DNA of 64,000 nt from Acidovorax sp. MR-S7 (GCF_000400995.2 NZ_DF238897.1:124001-188000), one strand, 5' to 3'; shown: positions 49,298 to 58,498, counted from the stretch's first letter. The notes: a model not told the origin generated them from the sequence alone. Translations and numbers: made by a program.

Positions 49298-49618
49298 ATG
49301 GTTGCTCCCTCTTCCAAAGAAGTCTTCATCCAAGGCGTGACGCACGAAGGGAGAACCTTCCGGCCCAGCGACTGGGCCGAGCGGCTGGCAGGCGTCATGA
49401 GCCAGTTCCGCCCCGGCGGCGCGCGCACCTCGCCCGGCAGTCACCTGGGCTATTCCCCCTGGTGCCTGCCCACCGCGCTGAACGGCGTGAAGTGCGTGGT
49501 GGTCCACCGCGACCTGCAGGACCACGAGCCCCTGGCCTGGGACTTCGTGATGAACTTCGCGAAGGACAACGGCCTGCAGGTCGCCGAAGCCTGCCTGCTG
49601 CCCGACCCCAAGGCCTGA
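49298..49618 (+). CDS. DUF3579-family protein
   Basis: A 106-residue conserved betaproteobacterial protein of unknown function. Family segments: EVFIQGVTHEGRTFRPSDWA, LGYSPWCLPTALNGVKCVVV and DLQDHEPLAWDFVMNFAKDN. It sits divergently beside argD in many Burkholderiales, which supports the call. No strong ribosome site is seen. Its stop codon lies in the stem of its own terminator. Confidence 0.9.
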   Translation: MVAPSSKEVFIQGVTHEGRTFRPSDWAERLAGVMSQFRPGGARTSPGSHLGYSPWCLPTALNGVKCVVVHRDLQDHEPLAWDFVMNFAKDNGLQVAEACLLPDPKA

Positions 49619-49635
49619 CCCCTCAGGCCTTTTCT
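49610..49635 (+). terminator. Intrinsic terminator overlapping the DUF3579 stop
   Basis: AAGGCCTGA, loop CCCC and TCAGGCCTT form a perfect nine-base stem followed by TTCTTTT. The TGA stop codon (49616-49618) is in the left arm. Confidence 0.82.
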
Positions 49636-49670
49636 TTTGGGCGCCCGGCACTGCGTGCCGCGGGCACAAA

Positions 49671-49693
49671 AAAACCGCCCGAAGGCGGTTTTT
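49671..49693. terminator. Bidirectional intrinsic terminator facing rpsT
   Basis: AAAACCGCC, loop CGAA-like and GGCGGTTTTT give a stem with A-run before and T-run after, so it can end transcripts from both sides: DUF3579 on plus, rpsT on minus. Confidence 0.8.
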
Positions 49694-49764
49694 CTGCTTT
49701 GCTGACAGCGCACCCGTTGCAAACGGCGGGCGGCAGGGCCGCCCGGGCTGTTGCCTGAAGAGGG

Positions 49765-50064
49765 TCAGGCGGCCAGGGCCAGGGCTTTCACCTTGGCGGA
49801 CAGGCGGCTCTTGTCGCGAGCGGCCTTGTTCTTGTGGAAGATGCCCTTGTCGGCGATCGTGTCCAGCACGGACTGGGCCTTGGCGAACAGCTCGGTGGCC
49901 TTGGTCTTGTCGCCGGCCAGGACGGCCTTCTCGACGTTCTTGACGGCGGTGCGGTACTTGGAGCGCAGCGAGGTGTTCGCGGCGTTCAGCTTGAGGCCTT
50001 GGCGGGCGCGCTTGCGGCCCGATGCCAGGCGGGGGTTTTTTTTCTTCGGCTTAGCAGATGCCAT
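49765..50064 (-). CDS. rpsT: 30S ribosomal protein S20
   Basis: A 99-residue basic ribosomal protein binding 16S r[23 protein letters not shown] at the start and [20 protein letters not shown] near the end are standard S20 sequence. AAGGAACAC precedes the ATG. It is a single gene divergent from murJ, as is common in Burkholderiales. Confidence 0.97.
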   Translation of the reverse strand: MASAKPKKKNPRLASGRKRARQGLKLNAANTSLRSKYRTAVKNVEKAVLAGDKTKATELFAKAQSVLDTIADKGIFHKNKAARDKSRLSAKVKALALAA

Positions 50065-50168
50065 GATGTGTGTTCCTTGTGTCTGAGGATGTTGTCAGCA
50101 AAGCCGACCATTATAGCGCAGCCGCCGTTTTCGGGTCGCCGCGCCGGCAAGCGCATACACTCGCGGCA

Positions 50169-51734
50169 GTGTCCCTGTTCAAAGCTGCCTCCACCGTTTC
50201 GCTGCTGACCCTGGCCTCGCGCGTGACGGGCCTGGTGCGCGACCTGCTCATGGCCTCGATGTTCGGGGCCAACGTGCTCACCGACGCGTTCAACGTCGCT
50301 TTCCGCATCCCCAACCTGTTTCGCCGCCTGTTCGCCGAGGGGGCGTTCAGCCAGGCCTTCGTGCCGGTGCTGGCGGCGCACAAGGCCCAGCATGGCGAGG
50401 AGGCCACGCGCGGCCTCGTCGATGCCGTGGCCACCGCCTTGTTCTGGGTGCTGCTGCTGGCCTGCGTGCTGGGCGTCGCGGGCGCGCCGCTGCTCGTGTG
50501 GCTGCTGGCCAGCGGGCTGCGGCAGGATCCGGCGGGCTTCGACGCGGCCATCGTCATGACGCGCTGGATGTTCCCCTACATCGGCTTCATGTCGCTGGTG
50601 GCGCTGGCCGCGGGCGTGCTCAACACCTGGAAGCGCTTCGCCGTGCCGGCGGCCACGCCGGTGCTGCTGAACCTGTGCATGATCGCCGCCGCGTGGCTGG
50701 GCGCGCCGCAGCTCGCGGCGCGCGGCATCGAGCCCATCTACGCGATGGTGGGCGGCGTGATGGCCGGCGGCGTGCTGCAGCTGGCGGTGCAGGTGCCGGC
50801 CCTGGTGCGCCTGGGCCTGCTGCCGCGCATCGGCATGACCTGGGGACGTGTGCGCGCCGCCTGGGGCGACGCGGGCGTGCGCCGCATCCTCACGCTGATG
50901 GCGCCTGCTCTGCTGGGCGTGGGCGTGGCGCAGATCTCGCTGATGATCAACACGCAGATCGCCTCGTACCTGCAGCCGGGCAGCGTGACCTGGCTGTTCT
51001 ACGCCGACCGGCTCATGGAGTTTCCCACCGCGCTGCTGGGCGTGGCGCTGGGCGTGGTGCTCACGCCGCAGCTCGCGGCGGCCCGGGCGGCGGGCGACGG
51101 CGAGCGCTATTCGGCCATGCTCGACTGGGGCCTGCGCATCGTGGTGCTGCTGGCCGTGCCTTGCGCCGTGGGGCTGCTGGTGTTCGCCCAGCCGCTGGTG
51201 GCCACGCTGTTCCACCACGGCGCGCTGCAGGGCAGCGACGTGGGCCGCATCTCGGTGGCGCTTGCGGGCTATGGCGTGGGCCTGCTCGGGCTGGTGGCCA
51301 TCAAGGTGCTGGCGCCGGGCTACTACGCCAGCCAGGACATCCGCACGCCGGTGCGCATCGCCATCGTGGTGCTGGTGGCCACGCAGCTCATGAACGTGGC
51401 GCTGGTGCCGCTGCTCGCGCATGCGGGGCTGGCCCTGTCCATCGGCCTGGGGGCGCTCATCAACGCGCTGTGGCTGCTCACGGGGCTGGTGCGGCGCGGC
51501 AGCTTCCAGCCGCGGCCGGGGTGGGCGCGCTTCGCAGGGCAGGTGCTCGCGGCCAGCGCGCTGCTGGCGGTGTTCCTGGCCTGGGGCGCGCAGCACTTCG
51601 ACTGGCTGGCGCTGCGCGCCACCGAGCTGCGCCGCGCGGGCCTGCTGGCGCTGCTGCTGTGCGCGGCGGTGCTGCTCTACTTCGGCGCGCTGTGGGCCTG
51701 CGGGCTGCGGCTGCGCCAGCTACTGCGCCGTTGA
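50169..51734 (+). CDS. murJ: Lipid II flippase MurJ
   Basis: A 521-residue, 14-helix inner-membrane flippase for peptidoglycan lipid II. SLFKAASTVSLLTLASRVTG then LVRDLLMASMFGANVLTDAF and FRIPNLFRRLFAEGAFSQAF are diagnostic. The start is taken as GTG at 50169 because it gives the normal MSLFKAAS N-terminus; the upstream open frame lies in the rpsT promoter. It is followed by the SirB1-like gene after four bases. Confidence 0.95.
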   Translation: MSLFKAASTVSLLTLASRVTGLVRDLLMASMFGANVLTDAFNVAFRIPNLFRRLFAEGAFSQAFVPVLAAHKAQHGEEATRGLVDAVATALFWVLLLACVLGVAGAPLLVWLLASGLRQDPAGFDAAIVMTRWMFPYIGFMSLVALAAGVLNTWKRFAVPAATPVLLNLCMIAAAWLGAPQLAARGIEPIYAMVGGVMAGGVLQLAVQVPALVRLGLLPRIGMTWGRVRAAWGDAGVRRILTLMAPALLGVGVAQISLMINTQIASYLQPGSVTWLFYADRLMEFPTALLGVALGVVLTPQLAAARAAGDGERYSAMLDWGLRIVVLLAVPCAVGLLVFAQPLVATLFHHGALQGSDVGRISVALAGYGVGLLGLVAIKVLAPGYYASQDIRTPVRIAIVVLVATQLMNVALVPLLAHAGLALSIGLGALINALWLLTGLVRRGSFQPRPGWARFAGQVLAASALLAVFLAWGAQHFDWLALRATELRRAGLLALLLCAAVLLYFGALWACGLRLRQLLRR

Positions 51735-51738
51735 GACC

Positions 51739-52581
51739 ATGCCGCTGCGCTACGACGTTCCCACGCCCCTGGAATATTTCGCCGCCCTGGTGCAGGGCGA
51801 CGACGTGCCGCTGCTGGAGGCGGCCGCCTGCATCGCGCACGACGAGGAGCCCGGGCTGGACGTGCAGCAGATCCTGGGTGACATGGACCAGCTCCAGGCC
51901 CGCCTGCGCCGCCGCATGCCGGCCGACGCGGGGGCGCTGCAGCGGCTGGGCGCGCTCAACCAGTTCTTCTACGGCGACCTGGGCTTCAGCGGCAACCTGA
52001 ACGACTACTACGCGCCCGACAACAGCTACCTGCATGCCGTGCTGCGCACGCGGCGCGGCATCCCGATCTCGCTGGCCGTGCTCTGGCTGGAACTGGCGCA
52101 GGGCGTGGGCCTGCGGGCGCAGGGCATCGCGTTCCCGGGGCACTTCCTGGTCAAGGTGCTGCTGCCCGCGGGACAGGTGGTGATCGACCCGATGACGGGC
52201 GAGTCGCTCTCGCGCGAGGCGCTCGCCGAACGGCTGGAGCCCTTCCGGCGCGGCGGCACGGAGGATGCGCGGCACGAAGCGCCGCTGGGGCTGTACCTGC
52301 AGGCCGCGACCGCGCGCGACATCCTGGCGCGCATGCTGCGCAACCTCAAGGAAATCCACCGCGCGCGCGAGGACTGGGAGCGCCAGGTCGCCGTGCAGGA
52401 CCGCCTGCTCGTGCTGCAGCCGGACGCCTGGACGGAGTGGCGCGACCGCGGCCTGGCCCGCGCGGAGCTGGGCCATCACCGGCAGGCGGCTGAAGACCTG
52501 GAAATCTATCTCGCCCACGCGGCGCAGGCGGACGACGCGCAGGCGATCACCTCCCTCGTGGGCGCGCTGCGCCGCGCCTGA
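51739..52581 (+). CDS. SirB1/transglutaminase-like TPR protein
   Basis: A 280-residue soluble protein. The N-terminal part is a degenerate transglutaminase-like domain (LNQFFYGDLGFSGNLNDYYA, RTRRGIPISLAVLWLELAQG, FPGHFLVKVLLPAGQVVIDP), and the C-terminal part holds TPR-like helices (ATARDILARMLRNLKEIHRA, DWERQVAVQDRLLVLQPDAW). This is the SirB1 family, of unknown biochemical role. Directly downstream of murJ, probably the same transcript. Confidence 0.88.
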   Translation: MPLRYDVPTPLEYFAALVQGDDVPLLEAAACIAHDEEPGLDVQQILGDMDQLQARLRRRMPADAGALQRLGALNQFFYGDLGFSGNLNDYYAPDNSYLHAVLRTRRGIPISLAVLWLELAQGVGLRAQGIAFPGHFLVKVLLPAGQVVIDPMTGESLSREALAERLEPFRRGGTEDARHEAPLGLYLQAATARDILARMLRNLKEIHRAREDWERQVAVQDRLLVLQPDAWTEWRDRGLARAELGHHRQAAEDLEIYLAHAAQADDAQAITSLVGALRRA

Positions 52582-52651
52582 CGACGGTTTGTCACACGGC
52601 GGACACGGAATGCGGCCACCATGGCCGCTGCCTTCGTGCCTCCTTCCGCCC

Positions 52652-53566
52652 ATGACTTTTTTCTCCGACCTTCCCTCCCAAGACATCCTGCAGCGCATCG
52701 CCGACGAACTGGTGGACGGCTACGACGAAGAGCTGGAGCTGGAAATCGAAGACCGCCAGTGGGACGAGGAGGGCGTGCGCTCCCCCCTGGACCGGCTGGA
52801 GCGCCAGCGCTACTTCCGCGAGCTGTTCCGCCTGCAGGGCGAGCTGGTCAAGCTGCAGGACTGGGTGCAGCACACGCGCCAGAAGGTGGTGATCCTGTTC
52901 GAGGGGCGCGACGCGGCGGGCAAGGGCGGCGTGATCAAGCGCATCACCCAGCGCCTGAACCCGCGTGTGGTGCGCGTGGCCGCGCTGCCCGCGCCCAACG
53001 ACCGCGAGCGCACGCAGTGGTACTTCCAGCGCTACGTGGCGCACCTGCCCGCGGCGGGCGAGATCGTGCTGTTCGACCGCAGCTGGTACAACCGCGCGGG
53101 CGTCGAGCGCGTCATGGGCTTTTGCACCGACGACGAGTACGAGGAGTTCTTCCGCAGCGTGCCGGAGTTCGAGAAGATGCTCGTGCGCTCGGGCATCACG
53201 CTGGTCAAGTACTGGTTCTCCATCACCGACGAGGAGCAGCACCTGCGCTTTCTGGGCCGCATCCACGACCCACTCAAGCAGTGGAAGCTCAGCCCCATGG
53301 ACCTGGAGAGCCGCGTGCGCTGGGAGGAATACACCAAGGCCAAGGAGGCGATGCTGGAGCGCACCCACATCCCCGAGGCGCCGTGGTGGGTGGTGCAGGC
53401 AGTGGACAAGAAGAAGGCGCGGCTCAACTGCATTGCGCACCTGCTGGGCCAGCTGCCCTACGAGGAAGTGCCGCACCCCGCGGTGGTACTGCCGGCGCGG
53501 GTGCGCAACCCGGACTACTTCCGCCAGCCCGTGCCCGCGTCCATGTACGTGCCCGAGGTGTATTGA
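52652..53566 (+). CDS. ppk2: Polyphosphate kinase 2
   Basis: A 304-residue single-domain PPK2, which moves phosphate between polyphosphate and nucleotides. Walker A is FEGRDAAGKGGVIKRITQRL; Walker B and lid segments are EIVLFDRSWYNRAGVERVMG and FLGRIHDPLKQWKLSPMDLE. EAPWWVVQAVDKKKARLNC is typical of the C-terminus. The start at 52652 (MTFFSDL) gives the usual length. The 3' side carries a composite repeat facing the stress-protein gene. Confidence 0.92.
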   Translation: MTFFSDLPSQDILQRIADELVDGYDEELELEIEDRQWDEEGVRSPLDRLERQRYFRELFRLQGELVKLQDWVQHTRQKVVILFEGRDAAGKGGVIKRITQRLNPRVVRVAALPAPNDRERTQWYFQRYVAHLPAAGEIVLFDRSWYNRAGVERVMGFCTDDEYEEFFRSVPEFEKMLVRSGITLVKYWFSITDEEQHLRFLGRIHDPLKQWKLSPMDLESRVRWEEYTKAKEAMLERTHIPEAPWWVVQAVDKKKARLNCIAHLLGQLPYEEVPHPAVVLPARVRNPDYFRQPVPASMYVPEVY

Positions 53567-53581
53567 GGCGGCCAGGCACTA

Positions 53582-53682
53582 TCAAAAAAGAAGCTGCTTG
53601 CGCTTGATGTTCAATAGCTTCAGCATGTTTTCATGCTGAAACCTTGATGTACCAAGCGCAAGCAGCTATTGTTTTCGCGTAG
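53582..53682. repeat. Composite ~100-base repeat with terminal inverted repeats, copy 2
   Basis: Perfect inverted arms AGCTGCTTGCGCTTG (53592-53606) and CAAGCGCAAGCAGCT (53653-53667) enclose a perfect inner hairpin TTCAGCATG-TTTT-CATGCTGAA (53619-53640). A-run and T-rich ends are present. It is homologous to 46188-46289 and lies between convergent ppk2 and the stress-protein gene, where it may also end transcription. Confidence 0.88.
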
Positions 53683-53684
53683 CG

Positions 53685-54077
53685 TCAGGCGGCCTTGACG
53701 GCCAGCACCGGGCAGGGCACGTTCAGCAGGATCTCCTGCGCCATGCTGCCCAGCAGCAGCTTGCCCACGGGCGAGCGCTTGCGCAGGCCGATGATGAGCA
53801 CCGACACCTGCAGCTGCTCGACCATCTCCTCGATTTCCTCGATCGCACTCTTGCCACGCACGAACTGCTTGAACTCCGCCTGGATGGGCAGCGCCGACAG
53901 GCGCTCCTCGACGCGCTCGGCCTCGTAGCCGTTGATGAGGCTCGGGTCCTCCTGGCGGCCGCCCGGGCCGGCGTTCACGACGACGAGGCGTTCGTTGCGG
54001 CGGGTGGCGATTTCTATGCCCTTGTCCAGCGCGGCCTGGCCTTCGGGGCGAGGAACATAGGCGACGAGAATGGTCAT
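53685..54077 (-). CDS. Universal stress protein, UspA family
   Basis: A 130-residue Usp domain protein. It opens with MTILVAYVPRPEGQAALDKG and ends with VSVLIIGLRKRSPVGKLLLG and SMAQEILLNVPCPVLAVKAA, which contains the glycine-rich ATP-binding loop of the family. The start at 54077 has AAGGAAG upstream. It is transcribed alone; its 3' end abuts a composite repeat. Confidence 0.92.
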   Translation of the reverse strand: MTILVAYVPRPEGQAALDKGIEIATRRNERLVVVNAGPGGRQEDPSLINGYEAERVEERLSALPIQAEFKQFVRGKSAIEEIEEMVEQLQVSVLIIGLRKRSPVGKLLLGSMAQEILLNVPCPVLAVKAA

Positions 54078-54255
54078 GCGGTGTCTTCCTTGGTTGTGTT
54101 GAATCGGGGTGGCGCAAGGCTGCGGCACAGCCGGCAGGATAGCCCAACGCCCCGGCGTTGGCGAGGGGCTCAGGTCAGGCGTCGCGCTGCGCCGACGGCG
54201 TGCCGGCCGGCCCGAAATGCCGCCACGCGCGGCGCGCCAGGCCGTCCCGCTTCGA

Positions 54256-55482
54256 TCACTTTGCGGCGTTAACGGCCCAATCGTCGCGCGAGCAGCGCCA
54301 CGCCCAGCACCAGGCCAGCGCGGCGGCGGCCGTCAGGCCCGCGAGCATGGCGGCGGCGCCCGCCGCATCCAGCGCCACGCCCGCGGCCAGCGGCACCAGC
54401 ATGCGGCTGCCCGCGAACAGGCTGGCCTGCCAGCCGTAGTCGAACGCCTGCCAGCGCGGGCGGGCGAATTGCATCATCAGCCCGAACACGCAGGCGGACG
54501 CGGCGCCCATCGCCGCCGCCACGCACATGACGGCCGCCGCCATGCCCGCCGCCGGCGCGCCCAGCCCCACGGCGGCGGCCAGCAGCGCCAGCGCCGCCAC
54601 GTTCAGGCCCGCGTACAGCGGCAGCGCGCGCGCCATGCCGATGCGCCGCGTGAGCAGCGGCGAGGCTGCGCCCGCCAGCGCCGCCACCACGCCGCCCGCG
54701 ATGCCCGCCAGCCACGCGGCCTGCGCGGGGGCGAAGCCGTGGTCGAGCAGCAGCGGCTTCAAATAGAACCACGCCGCCCCGATGAACGGGAAGTAGCTCA
54801 CCAGCAGCACCGCCCAGCGCCACGCGCCGGGCTGCGCGCCCCAGCCGCGCACCAGCGCGGCGAGGTGGGGGCGCGGTGCCTGGGGCTGCGGCGCGTCGGC
54901 GGGCTCGCGGCGCACCGCCCAGGCCAGCAGCAGCGTGCCGCTGGCGAGCGCCGCGGCCAGGCACGCGAAGGGCGCGCGCCAGCCCCAGCGGGCCTGCACC
55001 AGCAGCATCAGCCCGCCGCCCGCGATGGCCCCGAGCGACAGGGCTGCCGCGCGCACGCCTCCGGCGCGCATGCGCTCGTCGGGCGGCAGCAGGCGGATGG
55101 CGAGCGCGCTCACGGGAATGTCGGCCCAGGTGGCGGCCAGCGCGGCGGCGCAGGCCAGCGCGAACAGCCAGGCGCGCTGCGCCAGCAGCTCCTGCCAGCC
55201 CAGCGCCAGCAGCACCGCCGCATAGCCCAGGCACAGGGCCAGCGCCCAAGCGCGGTAGCGCGGCGCACCGCCCGCGCCGCGCGCTTCCACGGGGGCGGCC
55301 AGCGCGAACTTGAGCAGCGCGGGCAGGCCCGCGAGCTGGAATAGCCCGATGGCCGTGCCTGACCAGCCATGCTGGCGCATCACCAGCGGCAGGCCCAGCC
55401 ACAGATAGACGCTGGGCGCGGTGAGCGTGAGGTGCAGCCAGCCGAACAGGGCCTGCAGCAGCCAGGCGGGGCGGGCGTTCAT
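54256..55482 (-). CDS. MFS carrier in TonB operon (AmpG/RhtX-like)
   Basis: A 408-residue 12-helix transporter. SVYLWLGLPLVMRQHGWSGT and AIGLFQLAGLPALLKFALAA recall AmpG/RhtX/FptX-type importers that carry siderophores or muropeptides across the inner membrane. It overlaps the methyltransferase gene by four bases and is third of the operon TonB receptor-methyltransferase-MFS. Import of the ligand taken up by the TonB receptor is the likely role; no ABC transporter is present. The family is not certain. Confidence 0.8.
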   Translation of the reverse strand: MNARPAWLLQALFGWLHLTLTAPSVYLWLGLPLVMRQHGWSGTAIGLFQLAGLPALLKFALAAPVEARGAGGAPRYRAWALALCLGYAAVLLALGWQELLAQRAWLFALACAAALAATWADIPVSALAIRLLPPDERMRAGGVRAAALSLGAIAGGGLMLLVQARWGWRAPFACLAAALASGTLLLAWAVRREPADAPQPQAPRPHLAALVRGWGAQPGAWRWAVLLVSYFPFIGAAWFYLKPLLLDHGFAPAQAAWLAGIAGGVVAALAGAASPLLTRRIGMARALPLYAGLNVAALALLAAAVGLGAPAAGMAAAVMCVAAAMGAASACVFGLMMQFARPRWQAFDYGWQASLFAGSRMLVPLAAGVALDAAGAAAMLAGLTAAAALAWCWAWRCSRDDWAVNAAK

Positions 55483-56501
55483 GCGGCGGGCCTGCGAGCG
55501 ACGAGCACGCCCAGCGGCGCCATCGGGAAGGCGGGCGACTGCATCTCTTCGATATGTATGAACCCGGCCTGCGCCAGCAGCGCGCGCAGCTCGCCCCGGC
55601 GCGTCACGCGGCGGCCCAGCAGGCGCATGGGCAGGTAGTAGGGCAGCACGCGCAGCGCCTCGGCGGGCGCATCGGGCACCTCGGCATGGGCGCAGACGAA
55701 GACGCCGCCGGGCGCCAGCGCCGCGAAGACCTTGGCGACGGCCGCTGCGGCGTCGGGCACGAAGTGCAGCACCGACGAGCACCACACGAGGTCGTAGTCC
55801 GCGCCGATGCCGCCTTGCGCCAGATCGCCGCCCAGGGCGGTGAAGCGATCGAACAGGCCGGCCTCGAGGGCGTTCTGCGCCGCCACGGCCACGGCTTCGG
55901 GCCAGTCGAATACGGTGGCGTGCAGCGCGGGCCGGGCCTGCAGCAGCGCCAGCGCGATCCAGCCGGGGCCGCCGCCCAGGTCGAGCAGGCGGTGCGCGGC
56001 GGCGGCTTCGGGCACCTGCTGCAGCACGGCCAGCGCGGCGGGCACGCTGACCGCGCGTTGCTCCTGGCCAATCTGCGCGCGAGCGGCGGTGGCCCAGCCC
56101 TCGGCGGCGGCGGGTAGCAGCGGGGCGGCCTGGCCGTCGCCCTGCGGGCCGTGCTCCAGTTGGCCTTGCATCAGGCTGCTGGCGCGGCGCAGCGAGCGCA
56201 GGCGGAACAGCCACGCGCCGCCGCAGTTCTGAGGCGAGTCGCCGTGCAGATAGCGCTGGGCGAAGGCCGAGAGGCGGTAGCTGGAGGCGTCGCGCTCCAG
56301 CACGCCCATGCTCCAGAGCAGTTCCAGCCAGAGCGCGGTGTTGGGCGCGTGCCAGCCCAGCGCCTGGGCGAGCGCGCCGGGCGTGTGCGGCTCGGCCAGG
56401 CGGTCGAGCGCGCCGGATTCGAGCGCCAGCACCAGCGCCTCGGCCTGCACCTGGGCGGTGGCGAGGTTCCACAGCGGCTGCAGCGGGTGAGGGGTGTTCA
56501 T
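55479..56501 (-). CDS. SAM-dependent methyltransferase in TonB operon
   Basis: A 340-residue protein. The first 100 residues are a helical dimerisation domain (VQAEALVLALESGALDRLAE, LGWHAPNTALWLELLWSMGV), and the C-terminal part is a class-I SAM fold: HRLLDLGGGPGWIALALLQA (SAM motif), VFDWPEAVAVAAQNALEAGL, DLVWCSSVLHFVPDAAAAV and LAPGGVFVCAHAEV. This is the O-methyltransferase (Methyltransf_2) layout used in small-molecule biosynthesis. Start at 56501 has GGAGGAAG upstream; another ATG at 56516 is possible. Its place between receptor and carrier genes is unusual; substrate unknown. Confidence 0.85.
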   Translation of the reverse strand: MNTPHPLQPLWNLATAQVQAEALVLALESGALDRLAEPHTPGALAQALGWHAPNTALWLELLWSMGVLERDASSYRLSAFAQRYLHGDSPQNCGGAWLFRLRSLRRASSLMQGQLEHGPQGDGQAAPLLPAAAEGWATAARAQIGQEQRAVSVPAALAVLQQVPEAAAAHRLLDLGGGPGWIALALLQARPALHATVFDWPEAVAVAAQNALEAGLFDRFTALGGDLAQGGIGADYDLVWCSSVLHFVPDAAAAVAKVFAALAPGGVFVCAHAEVPDAPAEALRVLPYYLPMRLLGRRVTRRGELRALLAQAGFIHIEEMQSPAFPMAPLGVLVARRPAA

Positions 56502-56515
56502 GGCGTCTTCCTCCA

Positions 56516-58498
56516 TCACATGCGCCACGTCAGCCGCAGGCCCAGCTCGCGTGGCGGGCTGTAGACGACGACCTGGCCGTTCAGGTAGCCCACGGCGTCG
56601 TAGCGCCGGTTGGCGGCGTTGCGCACGTAGGCCGAGATTTCCCAGGGGCCGCTCGCATAACCCGCGGCCAGGTTCAGCAGCGCGTAGCCGGGGCGGGTGT
56701 AGCGGTTGGCTGCGTCCAGATAGACCTTGCCCGTGCCCTGCACCGCCGCCTGTGCCCACCAGCCGCGCGGCGCGTCGTAGCGCAGCGCGAGGTGCGCGTT
56801 GACGTCGGGCGCAAAGGGGTTGCGGTGGCCGTCGTAAACGGCAGCGCCGTCGCTGAAGCGCCCGAAGCGCGTGCGGTTCAGCCCTAGCGCCGTCTGCAGT
56901 TGCCAGCCACCGCTGAACACGTAGTCCAGCTCCAGGTCCAGCCCCGTGGAGCGGGCGCGCGCCGCGTTCGTCATGTAGACCACGCCGGGCAGGCCCATCT
57001 GCTGCACCTGCATGTCGCGCACCTGCTGGGTGTAGAGGGCGGCCGCGTAGCGCAGGCGCTGATCCAGCAGCCGGCCCTTGGCGCCGATCTCCACGGCGCG
57101 CACCGTCTCGGGCGCGTAGCCCGCATAGCCCATCGCGGGCGAGAACACGTTGAAGCCGCCCGCGCGGTAGCCCTCGCTGTAGGTGGCGTAGACCTGCGCC
57201 GTGGGCGCCCACTGGTACTGCAGCGAGAGCTTGGGGCTGAAGCGCGACCATTCTTCGCCGCGCCGCGCGCTGCCCTGCGGCGTCAGCCGCACGCGGTTGC
57301 GCTCGATGCGCGCTCCGACGGTCAGCGTCCAGCGGTCGGCCAGCGGCACCGTCCAGTGCGTGAACAGGGCGGTGGTGCTGCCGCCGAGCCGGGCCGTGGG
57401 CCGCATCAGGCCGGTGGGCAACTGCTGCTCGTAGCGCAGGTCGTGGCCGTCGCGGTCGGCGTAGAGGCCCGCGAGCCAGCGCGCGCCCCGCGTCTCGCCT
57501 TCCAGGCGCAGCTGCTGCGAGGTGGTGGCGAGGCGGTAGTCGCGCTTCACGTGCATCAGGCTGGCGGGCTGGAAGTCGGTGTCCTGCAGCACGCGGTCGT
57601 CGAAGACGTTGCGCGCGGTGATGGAGCGCAGCCGCAGGCCGGGGCCGAAACGGTGCGACACGTCGAGCGACAGCGTGCGTCCGCGCGAGCGGTTCCAGCC
57701 CTCCGTGCCCGAGTTCACGCTGGCGCGCGGTGCCTGGACGCTGCCCCAGAGCGACGCGCCGTCGTCCCAGCGCTGCGCGGCGTAGCGCAGGCTGGCCTCG
57801 GTGGCGGTGGTAGGCGTCCAGCGCAGCACCAGGCGCCCGCTCTGGCGTTCGCGCCCGTCCACGCGCTGGCCCGTGGACTGGTGGCGGATGAAGCCGTCCT
57901 GCTCCCGCCATTCGCCCGACAGGCCCAGGTAGAGCTGCCCGGGCACCAGCGCACGGCCCAGCTCCAGGCTGCCCGCGCGCTGGCCGTGGCTGCCCGCTTC
58001 GCCGGAGAGCGCGGCATAGGGTGCATCGCCCGGCTGGCGCGTGATGATGCTGACCACGCCCGCCTCGGCATTGCGCCCGTGCAAGGTGGACTGCGGGCCG
58101 CGCAGCACCTCCACGCGCTCCACGCCCTGCAGGCTGTGGTCGAAACCCTGGGCCATGAGCGTGGGCACGCCATCGACGAGCAGCAGCGTCGATGATGAGA
58201 ACGAGACGAAGTTGGCCGTCAGACCGCGCATCACCGGCGGCTGCGTGGCCGACTGCCCGAACGCCTGGAACGTGAAGCCCGGCACCTGGGCCGCCAGCGC
58301 GTCGAGGCCGTGGATGCCGGTGGATTCCAGCGCCGCGCCATCAAACACCGAGACGCTGGCGGGCAGCGCGTCCAGGCTCTCGGCCTGCTTGTTCACGGTG
58401 ACGGTGACTTCGGGCAGCACGGGCTGCGCGCGGGCGGCGCCGCACAGCGCCAAGGCGGCGGCGAGGGGCGCAAGAGGCCAGCGGTGAGGGGATGGCAT
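56516..58498 (-). CDS. TonB-dependent outer-membrane receptor
   Basis: A 660-residue receptor. A signal peptide ends at about residue 24 (ALALCGAARA-Q), followed by a TonB box region (LPEVTVTVNKQ), a plug domain (LPASVSVFDGAALESTGIHG, VERVEVLRGPQSTLHGRNAE, GVVSIITRQPG) and a 22-strand barrel ending in ...ELGLRLTWRM with aromatic C-terminal strand. It resembles FyuA/FptA-like siderophore receptors. A strong Fur box lies about 55 bases upstream. It leads the receptor-methyltransferase-MFS operon and is divergent from a PchR-type gene. Confidence 0.9.
   Translation of the reverse strand: MPSPHRWPLAPLAAALALCGAARAQPVLPEVTVTVNKQAESLDALPASVSVFDGAALESTGIHGLDALAAQVPGFTFQAFGQSATQPPVMRGLTANFVSFSSSTLLLVDGVPTLMAQGFDHSLQGVERVEVLRGPQSTLHGRNAEAGVVSIITRQPGDAPYAALSGEAGSHGQRAGSLELGRALVPGQLYLGLSGEWREQDGFIRHQSTGQRVDGRERQSGRLVLRWTPTTATEASLRYAAQRWDDGASLWGSVQAPRASVNSGTEGWNRSRGRTLSLDVSHRFGPGLRLRSITARNVFDDRVLQDTDFQPASLMHVKRDYRLATTSQQLRLEGETRGARWLAGLYADRDGHDLRYEQQLPTGLMRPTARLGGSTTALFTHWTVPLADRWTLTVGARIERNRVRLTPQGSARRGEEWSRFSPKLSLQYQWAPTAQVYATYSEGYRAGGFNVFSPAMGYAGYAPETVRAVEIGAKGRLLDQRLRYAAALYTQQVRDMQVQQMGLPGVVYMTNAARARSTGLDLELDYVFSGGWQLQTALGLNRTRFGRFSDGAAVYDGHRNPFAPDVNAHLALRYDAPRGWWAQAAVQGTGKVYLDAANRYTRPGYALLNLAAGYASGPWEISAYVRNAANRRYDAVGYLNGQVVVYSPPRELGLRLTWRM

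Noticed and set aside
46188-53682. CRISPR-like array from repeated AGCTGCTTGCGCTTG units
   Set aside because: The units are kilobases apart, inverted rather than direct, with no spacers or cas genes.
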